This document shows, piece after piece, positions 1 through 8,522 of a stretch of 64,000 nucleotides of DNA. The DNA comes from Bradyrhizobium diversitatis (GTDB taxonomy: Bacteria > Pseudomonadota > Alphaproteobacteria > Rhizobiales > Xanthobacteraceae): the NCBI RefSeq assembly GCF_016031635.1, contig NZ_JACEGD010000015.1, positions 184,486-248,485 on the forward strand, in the 5' to 3' direction. The position numbers and the translations under genes are program-made. The notes under the pieces are model-generated. The model had not been told where the DNA came from. It saw nothing but the letters and a program-made list of their open reading frames with translations, and ran no database searches. Within the stretch, counting starts at the first letter, position 1. Each line of letters begins with the position of its first letter.

Positions 1-10
1 GCGACAGAGT

Positions 11-475
11 TCAGCGAGGAATGACGGCGGTGGCTTCGATTTCGACGCGCGCCGCCTTCTCCACGAGGCGGACCACCTGAACCAGCGCCATCGCAGGATA
101 ATGGGCTCCGAAGACGTCGCGATAGACCCGGCCCAGTTCCTTCAGATTGGCCAGGTACTCGTCCATGTCGACGACGTACCAGGTCAGGCGCACGAGGTGC
201 TCGGGCCGGGCACCGGCCTCGGCCAGGATCGCGGCGATGTTGCTCAAGGTCTGGCGTACCTGCGCGACGAAGCCTTCCGCGAGGCGCTCTTCTGCATCCC
301 AGCCGATCACTCCGCCGGTGACGACGATACGCCCTTCAGCAGCCATGCCGTTGGCGTAGCCTTTCGGCACCGGCCAGCCTGACGGCTGGAGGATCTGCGC
401 CCTGATGCGCGTTCCTTCCTCGGCTGCCGTCGGCAGTACCGCGAGTTGCGAGCCTTTCGGGGGCGTCACGGACAA
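11..475 (-). CDS. RidA family enamine/imine deaminase-like protein
   Basis: 154-aa protein of the RidA/YjgF/UK114 family, recognised by the overall pattern and the C-terminal RVEIEATAVI block that carries the family's conserved arginine. RidA proteins hydrolyse reactive enamine/imine intermediates to ketones plus ammonia. The start is TTG at 475, 15 bp after the stop of the upstream CoA ligase on the same strand, so the two are probably co-transcribed. The product of the 2-aminobenzoyl-CoA monooxygenase/reductase encoded nearby is an enamine, so a role in releasing its amino nitrogen is attractive, but that is inference. At 154 aa it is longer than the usual 125-130 aa; the N-terminal 25 residues are an extension or a misplaced start. 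Confidence 0.85.
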   Translation of the reverse strand: MSVTPPKGSQLAVLPTAAEEGTRIRAQILQPSGWPVPKGYANGMAAEGRIVVTGGVIGWDAEERLAEGFVAQVRQTLSNIAAILAEAGARPEHLVRLTWYVVDMDEYLANLKELGRVYRDVFGAHYPAMALVQVVRLVEKAARVEIEATAVIPR

Positions 476-490
476 TTCTCTATCCTTCTC

Positions 491-2182
491 TCATTCCGCA
501 GCGACGCCTGACGACGTCGCCGCGACCTGCGCCAGCTGCCGCAGGGCAAAGCGCTTCAGCTTGCCGGTTTCGGTCTTCGGCAATTGCGTCACGAACTCGA
601 TCGCGCGCGGATATTTGTAAGGCGCAATCTCGCGTTTGACATGCTCCTGCAGCTCCGCCACGAGCTGCGCGTCGGCCGTCACGCCGGGCGCGGCGATGAC
701 ATAGGCCTTCACGATCATGCCGCGCGCCTCGTCCGGAGCGCCGACCACGCCGCACTCGGCAACCGCCGGATGCGTGAGCAGCGCCGCTTCGACATCGGTC
801 CCCGCGATGTTGTAGCCGGCCGACACGATCATGTCGTCGGAGCGCGACTGGTACCAGAAATAGCCGTCGCTATCCATCAGATAGGTGTCGCCGGTGATGT
901 TCCAGCCGTTCTGGACGTATTTCCTCTGCCGCTCGTCGGCCAGATAGCGGCAGCCGGTCGGCCCGCGCACGGCGAGACGGCCCATCGTTCCAGGCGGCAC
1001 GTCGCGGCCCTCATCATCGACGATCTTGGCTTCATAGCCCGGCACGGGCTTGCCGGTGGCGCCGGGGCGGATCTCGTCCTCGGTCGCGCTGATGAAGATG
1101 TGCAGCATCTCGGTCGAACCGATGCCGTCCATCAGCTTGATCCCGGTGGCCTTGAACCAGGCATCGAATGTCGGCTTGGGCAGTGTTTCGCCCGCGGAGA
1201 CGCATTTAAGAAGCGAGGAGATGTCGCGGCCCGGCAGCTTGCCGATCATGGCGCGGTATGCGGTCGGCGCCGTGAAGCAGACTGTGATCTTGTACTGCTC
1301 GATCGCCGACAGCAGGTCGTCCGGCGTCGTCTTCTCCAGCAGGACGAAGGACGCGCCGATATGCATCGGAAACAGCACGCCGCCGAAGCCGAAGGTGAAG
1401 GCGAGCGGGGCCGAGCCGATGAAGCGATCCTTCTGCTCGGCCCGCAGGATGTTGCGCGCATAGCCGTCGCAGACCGCGAGCATGTCGCGGTGGAAATGCA
1501 TGGTGCCCTTGGGATCGCCTGTCGTGCCCGACGTGAAAGCGATCAGGCAGATGTCATCGGCGGCGGTATCGAGAGCCCCGAACTCCGGGCTCGTATCCGC
1601 GATCAGCGCTTCGAGCGAATCGGAAGCGCCGTTGCCCCAATAAACGACGCGCTCGAGACCGGGCGCTGCGGCCTTCGCCTTCTCCATCTCATCGGAGAGT
1701 TTTCCGTCACACAGTGCCAGCGTGATCGCCGCTTTCTGGATCGGATAGGACAGTTCCTTGGCGCGGAGCAGCGGCATCGTCGCCACGACGATGCCGCCGG
1801 CCTTGATCACCGCGAGATAGGTCGCAACCATCATGGGGTTGTTGGCAGAGCGCAACAGCACCCGGCCGCCGGGAACGAGATTGAGCTTGCCGACCAGCAC
1901 GTTGGCGATGCGGTTCACCAGCGCCTGCAGCTCGCGATAGGTGTAGCTGACGGAAGGGCTGATGACGCAGGGTGCCTCGCCATGTCCCTGCTCGACCCAG
2001 CGATCCAGGAAATAGCTGACGCAGTTCAGTCGCGGGGGGTAGTGCAGCTCCGGCCGCGTGAAGATGAATTCGGGCCAGAGCTCGCGCGGCGGCAGATGTT
2101 GCCGCGCGAACGTATCGACATGGGCCGTCGCGGCGTTGCCGTCACACGAACCCGACATTTGAATCTTGGCGGCGTTGGCCAT
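491..2182 (-). CDS. Benzoate/2-aminobenzoate-CoA ligase family protein (abmG-like)
   Basis: 563-aa AMP-forming acyl-CoA synthetase. The phosphate-binding motif FTSGTTGDPKG lies near residue 215, the STEML adenylate motif near 355, the GDTYLMDSDGYFWYQSRSDD block near 430, and the catalytic lysine motif ETGKLKR close to the C terminus. Spacing and the N-terminal PPRELWPEF/YFLDRW segments match the benzoate-CoA ligase branch that includes 2-aminobenzoate-CoA ligase. It would activate anthranilate or a related aryl acid with CoA and ATP as the first step of the pathway. AAGGAG lies just upstream of the ATG. The promoter with its palindromic operator is at 2232-2259. The RidA gene follows directly. 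Exact substrate cannot be read from sequence. Confidence 0.88.
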   Translation of the reverse strand: MANAAKIQMSGSCDGNAATAHVDTFARQHLPPRELWPEFIFTRPELHYPPRLNCVSYFLDRWVEQGHGEAPCVISPSVSYTYRELQALVNRIANVLVGKLNLVPGGRVLLRSANNPMMVATYLAVIKAGGIVVATMPLLRAKELSYPIQKAAITLALCDGKLSDEMEKAKAAAPGLERVVYWGNGASDSLEALIADTSPEFGALDTAADDICLIAFTSGTTGDPKGTMHFHRDMLAVCDGYARNILRAEQKDRFIGSAPLAFTFGFGGVLFPMHIGASFVLLEKTTPDDLLSAIEQYKITVCFTAPTAYRAMIGKLPGRDISSLLKCVSAGETLPKPTFDAWFKATGIKLMDGIGSTEMLHIFISATEDEIRPGATGKPVPGYEAKIVDDEGRDVPPGTMGRLAVRGPTGCRYLADERQRKYVQNGWNITGDTYLMDSDGYFWYQSRSDDMIVSAGYNIAGTDVEAALLTHPAVAECGVVGAPDEARGMIVKAYVIAAPGVTADAQLVAELQEHVKREIAPYKYPRAIEFVTQLPKTETGKLKRFALRQLAQVAATSSGVAAE

Positions 2183-2231
2183 CGCACGCTCCTTTCAGCA
2201 TGGATTGCACCCGGCAGCACGATCTGAAAAC

Positions 2232-2259
2232 ATTTTAGGCTTAAAACAATTCGGCGCAA
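2232..2259 (-). promoter_or_regulatory. Promoter with palindromic operator for the CoA ligase-RidA operon
   Basis: On the minus strand TTGCGC (2259-2254) and TAAAAT (2237-2232) are separated by 16 bp and look like -35 and -10 boxes. The near-perfect palindrome TTTTAGGCTTAAAA (2233-2246) covers the -10 box and spacer. The same palindrome sits at six other places in the window next to catabolic genes, so it is the probable binding site of the MarR regulator at 2330-2821. The same promoter geometry is repeated at 8456-8483. Confidence 0.65.
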
Positions 2260-2329
2260 TAGCGGATTTTGGGCACGCCGTGCTTTTTCCTGCGGCAAGA
2301 GGGATCGGCGCCCCGCCCAGCGCCGGGGC

Positions 2330-2821
2330 TTACGACCGGCGGCGCGCGGCCGATTTCTGCGCGGACGCCTTGGTCTTGGCCAGGAGCCGCATCAGCTCGC
2401 GCACGTCCTTCGGGGTCAGGTCGGCGAAGAGATCGGCGATCCAGGTTTCGTGTTCCGCAGCCATTCGGCGAAACTCGGCGCGTCCGAGCTTCGTGAGTCG
2501 GATCACCTGGACGCGGCGGTCCGTCTCCGAGGTCCGGCGGTCGAGATGACCGGAGTCCACCAGACGCTCCACGAGGCCGGTCACATTGCCGTTCGACACC
2601 ATCATGCGCTTGGAGACATCGGACAGCGTCATGCCGTCAGGCGCCTTGTCGAGCTGCGCCATCAGGTCGAAACGAGGCAGCGTGACGTCGAATCGCTGCC
2701 GGAGCCGGCCGCGCACCTCGCCCTCGATCAGCGTCGTGCAGGTCAGGAGCCGCAGCCACAGCCGAAGCTCTTCGGCGTGGTCCTCCGGCGTTTCGACGGC
2801 CTTGGTCTCGGAATCGAGCAT
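2330..2821 (-). CDS. MarR family transcriptional regulator
   Basis: 163-aa MarR-type winged-helix protein. The helix-turn-helix is at LSDVSKRMMVSNGNVTGLVERL, followed by the wing with the characteristic D-x-R (ETDRRVQVIRLT). MarR proteins of aromatic CoA pathways (for example BadR) usually respond to an aryl-CoA ligand. It is the only transcription factor in the first 26 kb and lies between the CoA ligase and the solute-binding protein, so it probably controls the cluster. Two copies of the shared palindrome lie upstream (2874-2887 and 2943-2956), suggesting autoregulation. An in-frame ATG at 2860 is possible; 2821 is preferred because 2860 is only 14 bp from the operator and would leave almost no leader. 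Confidence 0.88.
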   Translation of the reverse strand: MLDSETKAVETPEDHAEELRLWLRLLTCTTLIEGEVRGRLRQRFDVTLPRFDLMAQLDKAPDGMTLSDVSKRMMVSNGNVTGLVERLVDSGHLDRRTSETDRRVQVIRLTKLGRAEFRRMAAEHETWIADLFADLTPKDVRELMRLLAKTKASAQKSAARRRS

Positions 2822-2873
2822 GTTGATGCAGCCACTCACGGCCGGCATTGGCGCCGGCACGGATTCCCCAACG

Positions 2874-2887
2874 TTTTGAGCTTCAAA
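2874..2887. promoter_or_regulatory. Palindromic operator upstream of the MarR gene
   Basis: TTTTGAGCTTCAAA, an imperfect palindrome matching the motif shared with sites at 2233, 2943, 8457, 10207, 10284 and 22472. It is about 55 bp upstream of the chosen marR start, consistent with autoregulation. Confidence 0.6.
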
Positions 2888-2942
2888 TAAATCGGAGCCG
2901 GCTGCAAGTCCAAAGCTGCAACAATCAACCGCAGGACAATTT

Positions 2943-2956
2943 CTTTAGGCTTCAAA
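2943..2956. promoter_or_regulatory. Palindromic operator in the marR / solute-binding-protein intergenic region
   Basis: CTTTAGGCTTCAAA followed by CAATTGGCGC. The flanking GGCGC block on the same side also occurs beside the sites at 2233 and 8457, so this copy probably marks a leftward promoter. It could also control the rightward gene at 3100, about 140 bp away. Confidence 0.6.
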
Positions 2957-3099
2957 CAATTGGCGCGCCGCTTGCATGCGGCGCTCCCCGCAGAGTGCGA
3001 CGCCTCGAGCTCGGCTTGCCGCGGCGACCATCATCGGCATAAGTTTGAATTTGGAGTACGTGGCTTGCAGCGCAAGCCAATCGTCACGAGGGACAGATC

Positions 3100-4275
3100 A
3101 TGAAGACGCAAATGACCTTAGCCGCAGCCGCCGTGCTGCTCGGCACCGTGGTGACCCCTGCCCTCGCCCAGGAAAAAATCAAGCTGGGCGTGATCGTGAC
3201 CCTGTCGGGGCCTGCCGCCGCGCTTGGCCAACAGGTTCGGGACGGCTTCACGCTTGCAGTGAAAGATCTCGGCAGCAAGATGGGCGGCCGCGATGTCGAG
3301 GTCGTCGTCGTCGACGACGAGTTGAAGCCGGATGCAGCGGTGACCAAGGTCAAGGGCCTTCTCGAGCGCGAGAAGGTCGACTTCGTGGTCGGACCGATCT
3401 TCTCCAACATCCTCCAGGCGATCCACCGGCCCATCACGGAATCGAAGACCTTCCTGATCAGCCCCAATGCCGGGCCGTCGACCTTCGCCGGCAAGGACTG
3501 CAACCCGTTCTTCTATGTGACTTCGTATCAGAACGATCAGGTGCACGAGATCCTCGGCAAGGTCGCGCAGGATCGCGGCTACAAGCGCATGTACCTGATG
3601 GTGCCGAACTATCAGGCCGGCAAGGATTCGGTGGCCGGGTTCAAGCTCGACTACAAGGGCGAGATCGTCGAGGAATCCTACATGCCGCTGAACACGCTGG
3701 ACTTCCAGCCGGAGCTGTCCAAGATTTCCTCGCAAAAGCCCGATGCTCTCTTCACGTTCATGCCCGGCGGCCTCGGCGTCAATCTCGTCAAGCAGTACCG
3801 GCAGGCGGGCCTTGCCGATACCATTCCGGTGCTCTCGGCGTTCACGGTGGATGAATCGACCCTGCCGGCGCAGCAGGACGCCGCGGTCGGCATGTTCGGC
3901 GGCGCGAACTGGGCGCCCAATCTCGACAATCCCCAGAACAAGAAGTTCGTTGCCGCCTATGAGGCCGCTTATAACATCGTGCCCGGCACCTACGCCTTTC
4001 AGGCCTATGACGCTGCGATGCTGATCGACAGCGCGGTCAAGGCGGTGAAGGGCGATCTATCGAACAAGGACGCCGTTCGGGCGGCGCTCAAGAAGGCCGA
4101 CTTCACCTCGCTGCGCGGCACCTTCAAGTTCAACACCAACGGCTATCCCATCCAGGATTTCTACCTGACCAAAGTCGCCAAGCGTCCGGACGGCAAGTTC
4201 CAGACCGAGATCGTCCAGAAGGTCTTCGAGAATTACGGCGACCGCTATGCCAAGGACTGCAAGGCGGCGAACTAA
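3100..4275 (+). CDS. Branched-chain amino acid-type ABC transporter substrate-binding protein
   Basis: 391-aa periplasmic binding protein of the LivK/Leu-Ile-Val type I fold. A Sec signal peptide covers about residues 1-23 (cleavage after ALA, mature protein starting QEKIKLGV). The opening IKLGVIVTLSGPAAALGQQ is diagnostic of the family. Many members in soil bacteria bind aromatic acids rather than amino acids, and the location beside a MarR regulator and an aryl-CoA ligase suggests an aromatic or aminobenzoate ligand. No LivHMGF permease or ATPase genes lie nearby, so it must share a distant transporter or act in sensing. The cupin gene follows by 30 bp. Confidence 0.9.
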   Translation: MKTQMTLAAAAVLLGTVVTPALAQEKIKLGVIVTLSGPAAALGQQVRDGFTLAVKDLGSKMGGRDVEVVVVDDELKPDAAVTKVKGLLEREKVDFVVGPIFSNILQAIHRPITESKTFLISPNAGPSTFAGKDCNPFFYVTSYQNDQVHEILGKVAQDRGYKRMYLMVPNYQAGKDSVAGFKLDYKGEIVEESYMPLNTLDFQPELSKISSQKPDALFTFMPGGLGVNLVKQYRQAGLADTIPVLSAFTVDESTLPAQQDAAVGMFGGANWAPNLDNPQNKKFVAAYEAAYNIVPGTYAFQAYDAAMLIDSAVKAVKGDLSNKDAVRAALKKADFTSLRGTFKFNTNGYPIQDFYLTKVAKRPDGKFQTEIVQKVFENYGDRYAKDCKAAN

Positions 4276-4305
4276 GGCCGCGCATCGCGTTACGGGAGGA
4301 CTAAA

Positions 4306-4758
4306 ATGAAGAGCGAAATCACCGGCATCACCCGGGCGAATGAGGGCATCCAGGGCATTTCCTGGAACATCCTCGGCCAGACCTATGTGCCGAAGAGCTA
4401 CGCCGAGCACAGCTTCTCCTGGCATGCGACACTTCCGCCGGGCACGTTTGTGCCGCCGCACATTCATCCCGATCAGGATGAGTATCTCTACATGCTGGAG
4501 GGCAAGCTCGATTTCGTGCTCGGCAATTCGGAGTCGCAGGCGAGCGCCGGCGATCTGATCCGGCTCGGCATGGGCGTGCCTCACGGCATCTTCAACAAGT
4601 CGGAGCAGACCGCAAAAGTGCTGTTCTGGGTCTCCCCGAGCCGCAAGCTGTTCGACTTGTTCTGGGGCCTTCACAACATGAAGGAGCAGAAGCCCGAGGA
4701 CGTGGTGGCGCTGGCCGCCGAGTTCAACATCCACTTCCTGCCGCCGCCCGGCGGCTAG
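4306..4758 (+). CDS. Cupin domain-containing protein
   Basis: 150-aa single-domain cupin. The metal-binding motif 1 is visible as PPHIHPDQDEYLYMLEGKLDF near residues 50-70, and motif 2 as GDLIRLGMGVPHGIFN near 85-100, giving a typical two-His, Glu, His metal site. Small cupins in aromatic clusters can be dioxygenases, isomerases or binding proteins. GGGAGG precedes the ATG and the gene follows the binding-protein gene by 30 bp, so it is in the same operon. It converges with the FAD monooxygenase gene whose stop is 10 bp away. Substrate unknown. Confidence 0.8.
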   Translation: MKSEITGITRANEGIQGISWNILGQTYVPKSYAEHSFSWHATLPPGTFVPPHIHPDQDEYLYMLEGKLDFVLGNSESQASAGDLIRLGMGVPHGIFNKSEQTAKVLFWVSPSRKLFDLFWGLHNMKEQKPEDVVALAAEFNIHFLPPPGG

Positions 4759-4767
4759 CAGCGTGTC

Positions 4768-6018
4768 TTAGGCGCGTACCGCCGCAAGTCCCGGGACGGC
4801 GGCAAAGCCGGCCTTGGTAGCGTAGCCACGCACGATCGCCTCGCGCTGGGAATAGCTCAGGACGTTGTCGACATTGTCGAAACCGTCAGGCGCGAGCTGC
4901 TCGACGGCGTCGATGACGCCTTCAGGACCGCCGCGCCGGTTGGAGCGGACGATCTCGGCCGTCATGGGCAGGCGCTTCTTTTCATATTCGAGCAGCGCCT
5001 GACGCGGATGTTCGGCGCGCACCAGCGCGTCCGCAAGGCAGCGCGCATCGAGGATCGCCTGCGAGGCGCCGTTCGACCCCACCGGATACATCGGATGCGC
5101 GGCGTCGCCGAGCAGCGTGACCCGGCCCGACGACCAATAGGGCAAGGGATCGCGGTCGCAGGTCGGATATTCGTAAAATTCGGGCGTTGCCGAGATCAGG
5201 CTCTTCACGTCGATATAGGGCACCGAGAAAAGTGCCACATGCGGCATCAGTTCCTCGCGCCGCCCCGGCCGCGACCAGTCTTCTTTCCGCGGCGGCGGTG
5301 CATTGCCCTCGCCCACTTTGACCAGCACCGCCCAATTGGTGAGGCGGCTTGCCGGGCTCGATCCTTCCGCGATCGGATAGATCACCACCTTGGCATTGAG
5401 ACCGCCGGCCACGATCATCGATTTGCCGGTGAGGAACAGCGGCCAATCGCGGGCGCCGCGCCACAGCATCAAGCCGTTCCAGCACGGCGGCCCCTCGTTC
5501 GGGAACAGCGTCTCGCGGACGCGTGAGTGGATGCCGTCGGCGCCAATCAGGATATCCCCACGCGCGGTGCGGACGTGCGTGCCGGCACGATCGAAGAAGT
5601 AAGCGGTGACGCCGCCCTCATCCTGCGTGAAGGCACCAAGCCGGCAGCCGGTGTGAATTGCGTCCGGCCCGAGCCGTTCCTCGACGGCACGATGGATGAC
5701 GCCCTGAAGGCGCCCACGATGGATCGAGAATTGCGGCACATCGTGACCGGCGTCGATGCCGCGGGCTTCGCGCCAGACTTCCTGGCCGTGGCGGTTGAGG
5801 TAATAGAGCTGATCCGTGCGGATCGCGACGTCGTCCAGCCTCTGCAACAGGCCGAGCCCGGCCAACTCGCGCATGGCATGCGGCAGCGTGTTGATGCCGA
5901 CGCCGAGTTCGCGGACGGTGTCGGCCTGCTCGTAGATCTCGCAATCCAGGCCCCGCGAGCGGAACATCAACGCCGTCGTGAGACCACCGATACCGCCGCC
6001 GACGATAATCGCCTTCAT
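4768..6018 (-). CDS. FAD-dependent aromatic monooxygenase (PhzS/salicylate hydroxylase-like)
   Basis: 416-aa single-component flavoprotein hydroxylase. The ADP-binding GGGIGG motif is at residues 7-12, the DG motif as GADGIHSRVRE in the middle, and the FAD ribityl motif as GDAAHPMYPVGSNGASQAI near residue 300. Such enzymes use NAD(P)H and O2 to hydroxylate an activated aromatic ring. It lies 51 bp downstream of the larger monooxygenase/reductase gene on the same strand and is probably co-transcribed. It may work on free anthranilate, salicylate or a related compound before CoA activation; the substrate is not deducible. Confidence 0.82.
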   Translation of the reverse strand: MKAIIVGGGIGGLTTALMFRSRGLDCEIYEQADTVRELGVGINTLPHAMRELAGLGLLQRLDDVAIRTDQLYYLNRHGQEVWREARGIDAGHDVPQFSIHRGRLQGVIHRAVEERLGPDAIHTGCRLGAFTQDEGGVTAYFFDRAGTHVRTARGDILIGADGIHSRVRETLFPNEGPPCWNGLMLWRGARDWPLFLTGKSMIVAGGLNAKVVIYPIAEGSSPASRLTNWAVLVKVGEGNAPPPRKEDWSRPGRREELMPHVALFSVPYIDVKSLISATPEFYEYPTCDRDPLPYWSSGRVTLLGDAAHPMYPVGSNGASQAILDARCLADALVRAEHPRQALLEYEKKRLPMTAEIVRSNRRGGPEGVIDAVEQLAPDGFDNVDNVLSYSQREAIVRGYATKAGFAAVPGLAAVRA

Positions 6019-6069
6019 CGCCCTAACTCCACTCGAAACACAGGCAATGGGTTAACGTCGCACGGGCGG

Positions 6070-8421
6070 TCACTCCGCCGCAAGCGGCTTTGTCGCCTCC
6101 GCCTTGAGCTCGGCCCGGGTCTTGGGCTTAGCCTTAATTCTCAGCTCCTCCAGATCCTGCCGGTCGCGCACGCTGTTGCGGAAAATCTGATCTTTTCCGG
6201 GCAGATATTGCGGCGGGCAGAATGCGTCGTCGGCCCCGTACCAGGCCGCCGCCTTCATGGTGAAGAAGGGATCGACGAGATGCGGACGGCCGAGCGCGAC
6301 GAGATCCGCGCGGCCAGCGGCCAAAATGGTATTGGCCTGGTCCGCCGTGGTGATGTTGCCGACGCACATGGTGGCTACCCGCGCCTCGTTGCGGACCTGA
6401 TCGGAGAACGGCGTCTGGAACATGCGCCCGTAGACCGGCTGCGCATCGCGCACCGTCTGGCCGGTCGAGACGTCGACGAGATCGACGCCCGCCTCGGTAA
6501 AAGCGCGCGCGATGGCGACGGCATCATCCCCGGTGATGCCTCCGTCAGCCCAATCGGTTGCGGAGATGCGCACCGACATCGGCTTGTGCGACGGCCACAC
6601 TGCGCGTAGCGCCTCGAAGACCTCGAGCGGAAAACGCAGCCGGTTGGCGAGCGAGCCGCCATATTCGTCCGTGCGCGTATTGGTCAGCGGCGAGATGAAG
6701 CTGGCGAGCAGATAGCCGTGGGCGCAGTGCAATTCGAGCATGTCGAAGCCGCAGCGCTCGCCGCGCTCGGCCGCCGCGACGAAAGCGTCTCTCACCGCAT
6801 TCATTCCGGCACGGTCAAGCTCGCGCGGCACCTGGCTGTCGGGGAAATAGGGCAGCGGCGATGCCGAAAAGACTTCCCAGCCGCCCTGTTCCAGGGGGCG
6901 ATCCATACCGTCCCACATCAGCTTGGTTGCGCCCTTGCGCCCAGCGTGGCCCAATTGAAGGCAGATTTTTGCGGCCGAGTTGCCGTGGACGAAATCAACG
7001 ATGCGCCGCCATGCGGCTTCCTGCTCGTCGTTCCACAGGCCGGCGCAGCCGGGAGTGATCCGGGCGTCGCGGCTGACACAGGTCATCTCCGTGAAGATCA
7101 ATCCGGCACCGCCGATCGCTCGCGAACCGTAATGCACGAGGTGGAAGTCTGTCGGCACACCTTCCTTCGCCGAATACATGCACATCGGCGACATCACGGC
7201 GCGGTTGGCGATCTCCATCTCACGCAGGCGGAACGGCTGGAACAGCGGCACGATCGGCCGATCGGTGTCGACATCGAAGCCGCTGCTGCGCACCTGCCTG
7301 GCAAACGATTTTTCGACCTCCGCCACGAAATCCGGGGCGCGGAGTTTCAGATTGTCATAGGTGATCGCCTTCGACCGCGTCATGACGCCGAAGGCGAACT
7401 GCACCGGATCGAAATCCCAGAAGCGGTCGACATGCTCGAACCAGACCAGCGAAACGTCGGCGGCATGCTGGGTCTTCTCGACCTCCTCGCGGCGGCCGTG
7501 CTCATAAATTTCCAGCGCCGCCTCGATGCTGGGCGCCTTCTCCATCGCTTCGGCCAGCGCGATCGCGTCTTCCATCGCGAGCTTGGTGCCCGAGCCGACC
7601 GAGAAATGCGCGCTCGCCTTGGCGTCGCCGAGCAGGACCATGTTGTCCTTGACCCAGCGCTTGCTGCGGATCATGGGGAAGTTGCGCCACATCGAGCGGT
7701 TGGTCAGCAATCGATGCTCGCCGAGGAACCAGCCGAAGATGTCTGCCATCCGCGCGGCGGATTGAGCTTCGTCCAGCCCTGTCAGTCCCGCCCGCTCGAA
7801 CGTCTCCGGATCGGTCTCGAAGATCCAGGTCGAATGCCCGACCTCATACTGATAGGCATGGGCGATGAACGGCCCCCACTCGGTCTCCTGGAAGATGAAG
7901 GTGAAGGCATCGAGCGGCCTGGTCGAGCCCATCCAGGCGAATTTGTTGGAGCGGATGTCGACCTCCGGCTGGAAATGGTCGACGTATTTCTCGCGAAAAC
8001 GGCTGTTGATGCCGTCGGCGATGAGGATGAGATCGGCATCGGCGAAGCGGGATTCATCGTCGATGTCCACCTCGAAATGCAAGACGACGCCTAGCTCGCG
8101 AGCGCGCTCCTGAAGGATCAGAAGCAGCTTGCGTCGCGAGCAGCCGCAAAAGCCGTTGCCGCCCACCCGGTGCACCGTGCCGCGGAAATGCACGGCGATG
8201 TCATCCCAGTAGGCGAACTCCTGGGTGATGCGGCGATAGCTCGGAAGATCGTGCTTCTCGAAATTGTCGAGTGTCGCATCCGAGAACACCACGCCGAAGC
8301 CGAAGGTGTCGTCGGCGCGATTGCGCTCATACACGGCGATGTCGGCGCTTGGCCGCTGCTTCTTCAGCAGGATCGCCGCATAAAGACCCGCAGGTCCGCC
8401 ACCGATGATCGCGACTTTCAT
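6070..8421 (-). CDS. Bifunctional 2-aminobenzoyl-CoA (or salicylyl-CoA 5-) monooxygenase/reductase
   Basis: 783-aa fusion protein. Residues about 1-375 form a class A flavin monooxygenase: GGGPAG at 7-12, ADGINSRFR at 135-143 and GDAKASAHFSVGSGTKLAMEDA at 265-286. Residues about 388-770 form an old-yellow-enzyme-type NADH:flavin oxidoreductase, with PLFQPFRLREMEIANR at its start and LHCAHGYL followed by SPLTNTRTDEYGGS in the middle. This architecture is known for 2-aminobenzoyl-CoA monooxygenase/reductase of Azoarcus evansii and the related salicylyl-CoA 5-hydroxylases. The enzyme hydroxylates the CoA-bound ring and then hydrogenates it to a non-aromatic enone, bypassing ring cleavage by a dioxygenase. 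It is the signature enzyme of the cluster, and its promoter carries the perfect version of the shared palindrome. Confidence 0.9.
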   Translation of the reverse strand: MKVAIIGGGPAGLYAAILLKKQRPSADIAVYERNRADDTFGFGVVFSDATLDNFEKHDLPSYRRITQEFAYWDDIAVHFRGTVHRVGGNGFCGCSRRKLLLILQERARELGVVLHFEVDIDDESRFADADLILIADGINSRFREKYVDHFQPEVDIRSNKFAWMGSTRPLDAFTFIFQETEWGPFIAHAYQYEVGHSTWIFETDPETFERAGLTGLDEAQSAARMADIFGWFLGEHRLLTNRSMWRNFPMIRSKRWVKDNMVLLGDAKASAHFSVGSGTKLAMEDAIALAEAMEKAPSIEAALEIYEHGRREEVEKTQHAADVSLVWFEHVDRFWDFDPVQFAFGVMTRSKAITYDNLKLRAPDFVAEVEKSFARQVRSSGFDVDTDRPIVPLFQPFRLREMEIANRAVMSPMCMYSAKEGVPTDFHLVHYGSRAIGGAGLIFTEMTCVSRDARITPGCAGLWNDEQEAAWRRIVDFVHGNSAAKICLQLGHAGRKGATKLMWDGMDRPLEQGGWEVFSASPLPYFPDSQVPRELDRAGMNAVRDAFVAAAERGERCGFDMLELHCAHGYLLASFISPLTNTRTDEYGGSLANRLRFPLEVFEALRAVWPSHKPMSVRISATDWADGGITGDDAVAIARAFTEAGVDLVDVSTGQTVRDAQPVYGRMFQTPFSDQVRNEARVATMCVGNITTADQANTILAAGRADLVALGRPHLVDPFFTMKAAAWYGADDAFCPPQYLPGKDQIFRNSVRDRQDLEELRIKAKPKTRAELKAEATKPLAAE

Positions 8422-8455
8422 GGGAGCCTCGCCAATTCACCCGGCCATGGAAACT

Positions 8456-8483
8456 ATTTTAAGCCTAAAATAATTTGGCGCAA
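8456..8483 (-). promoter_or_regulatory. Promoter with perfect palindromic operator for the monooxygenase/reductase operon
   Basis: Minus-strand -35 TTGCGC (8483-8478) and -10 TAAAAT (8461-8456), 16 bp apart, with TTTTAAGCCTAAAA (8457-8470) over the -10 and spacer. Order and spacing are the same as at 2232-2259. It lies between the enoyl-CoA hydratase stop and the monooxygenase start, so this gene pair can be transcribed separately from the genes upstream. Confidence 0.65.
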
Positions 8484-8522
8484 GTCCTCGTTGCTGGCGT
8501 GGACGCCGTCAAGGCTATCGGT

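Noticed and set aside
584..2227. 547-aa plus-strand frame over the CoA ligase
   Set aside because: Mirror frame of a well-supported ligase; no motifs, no ribosome site.
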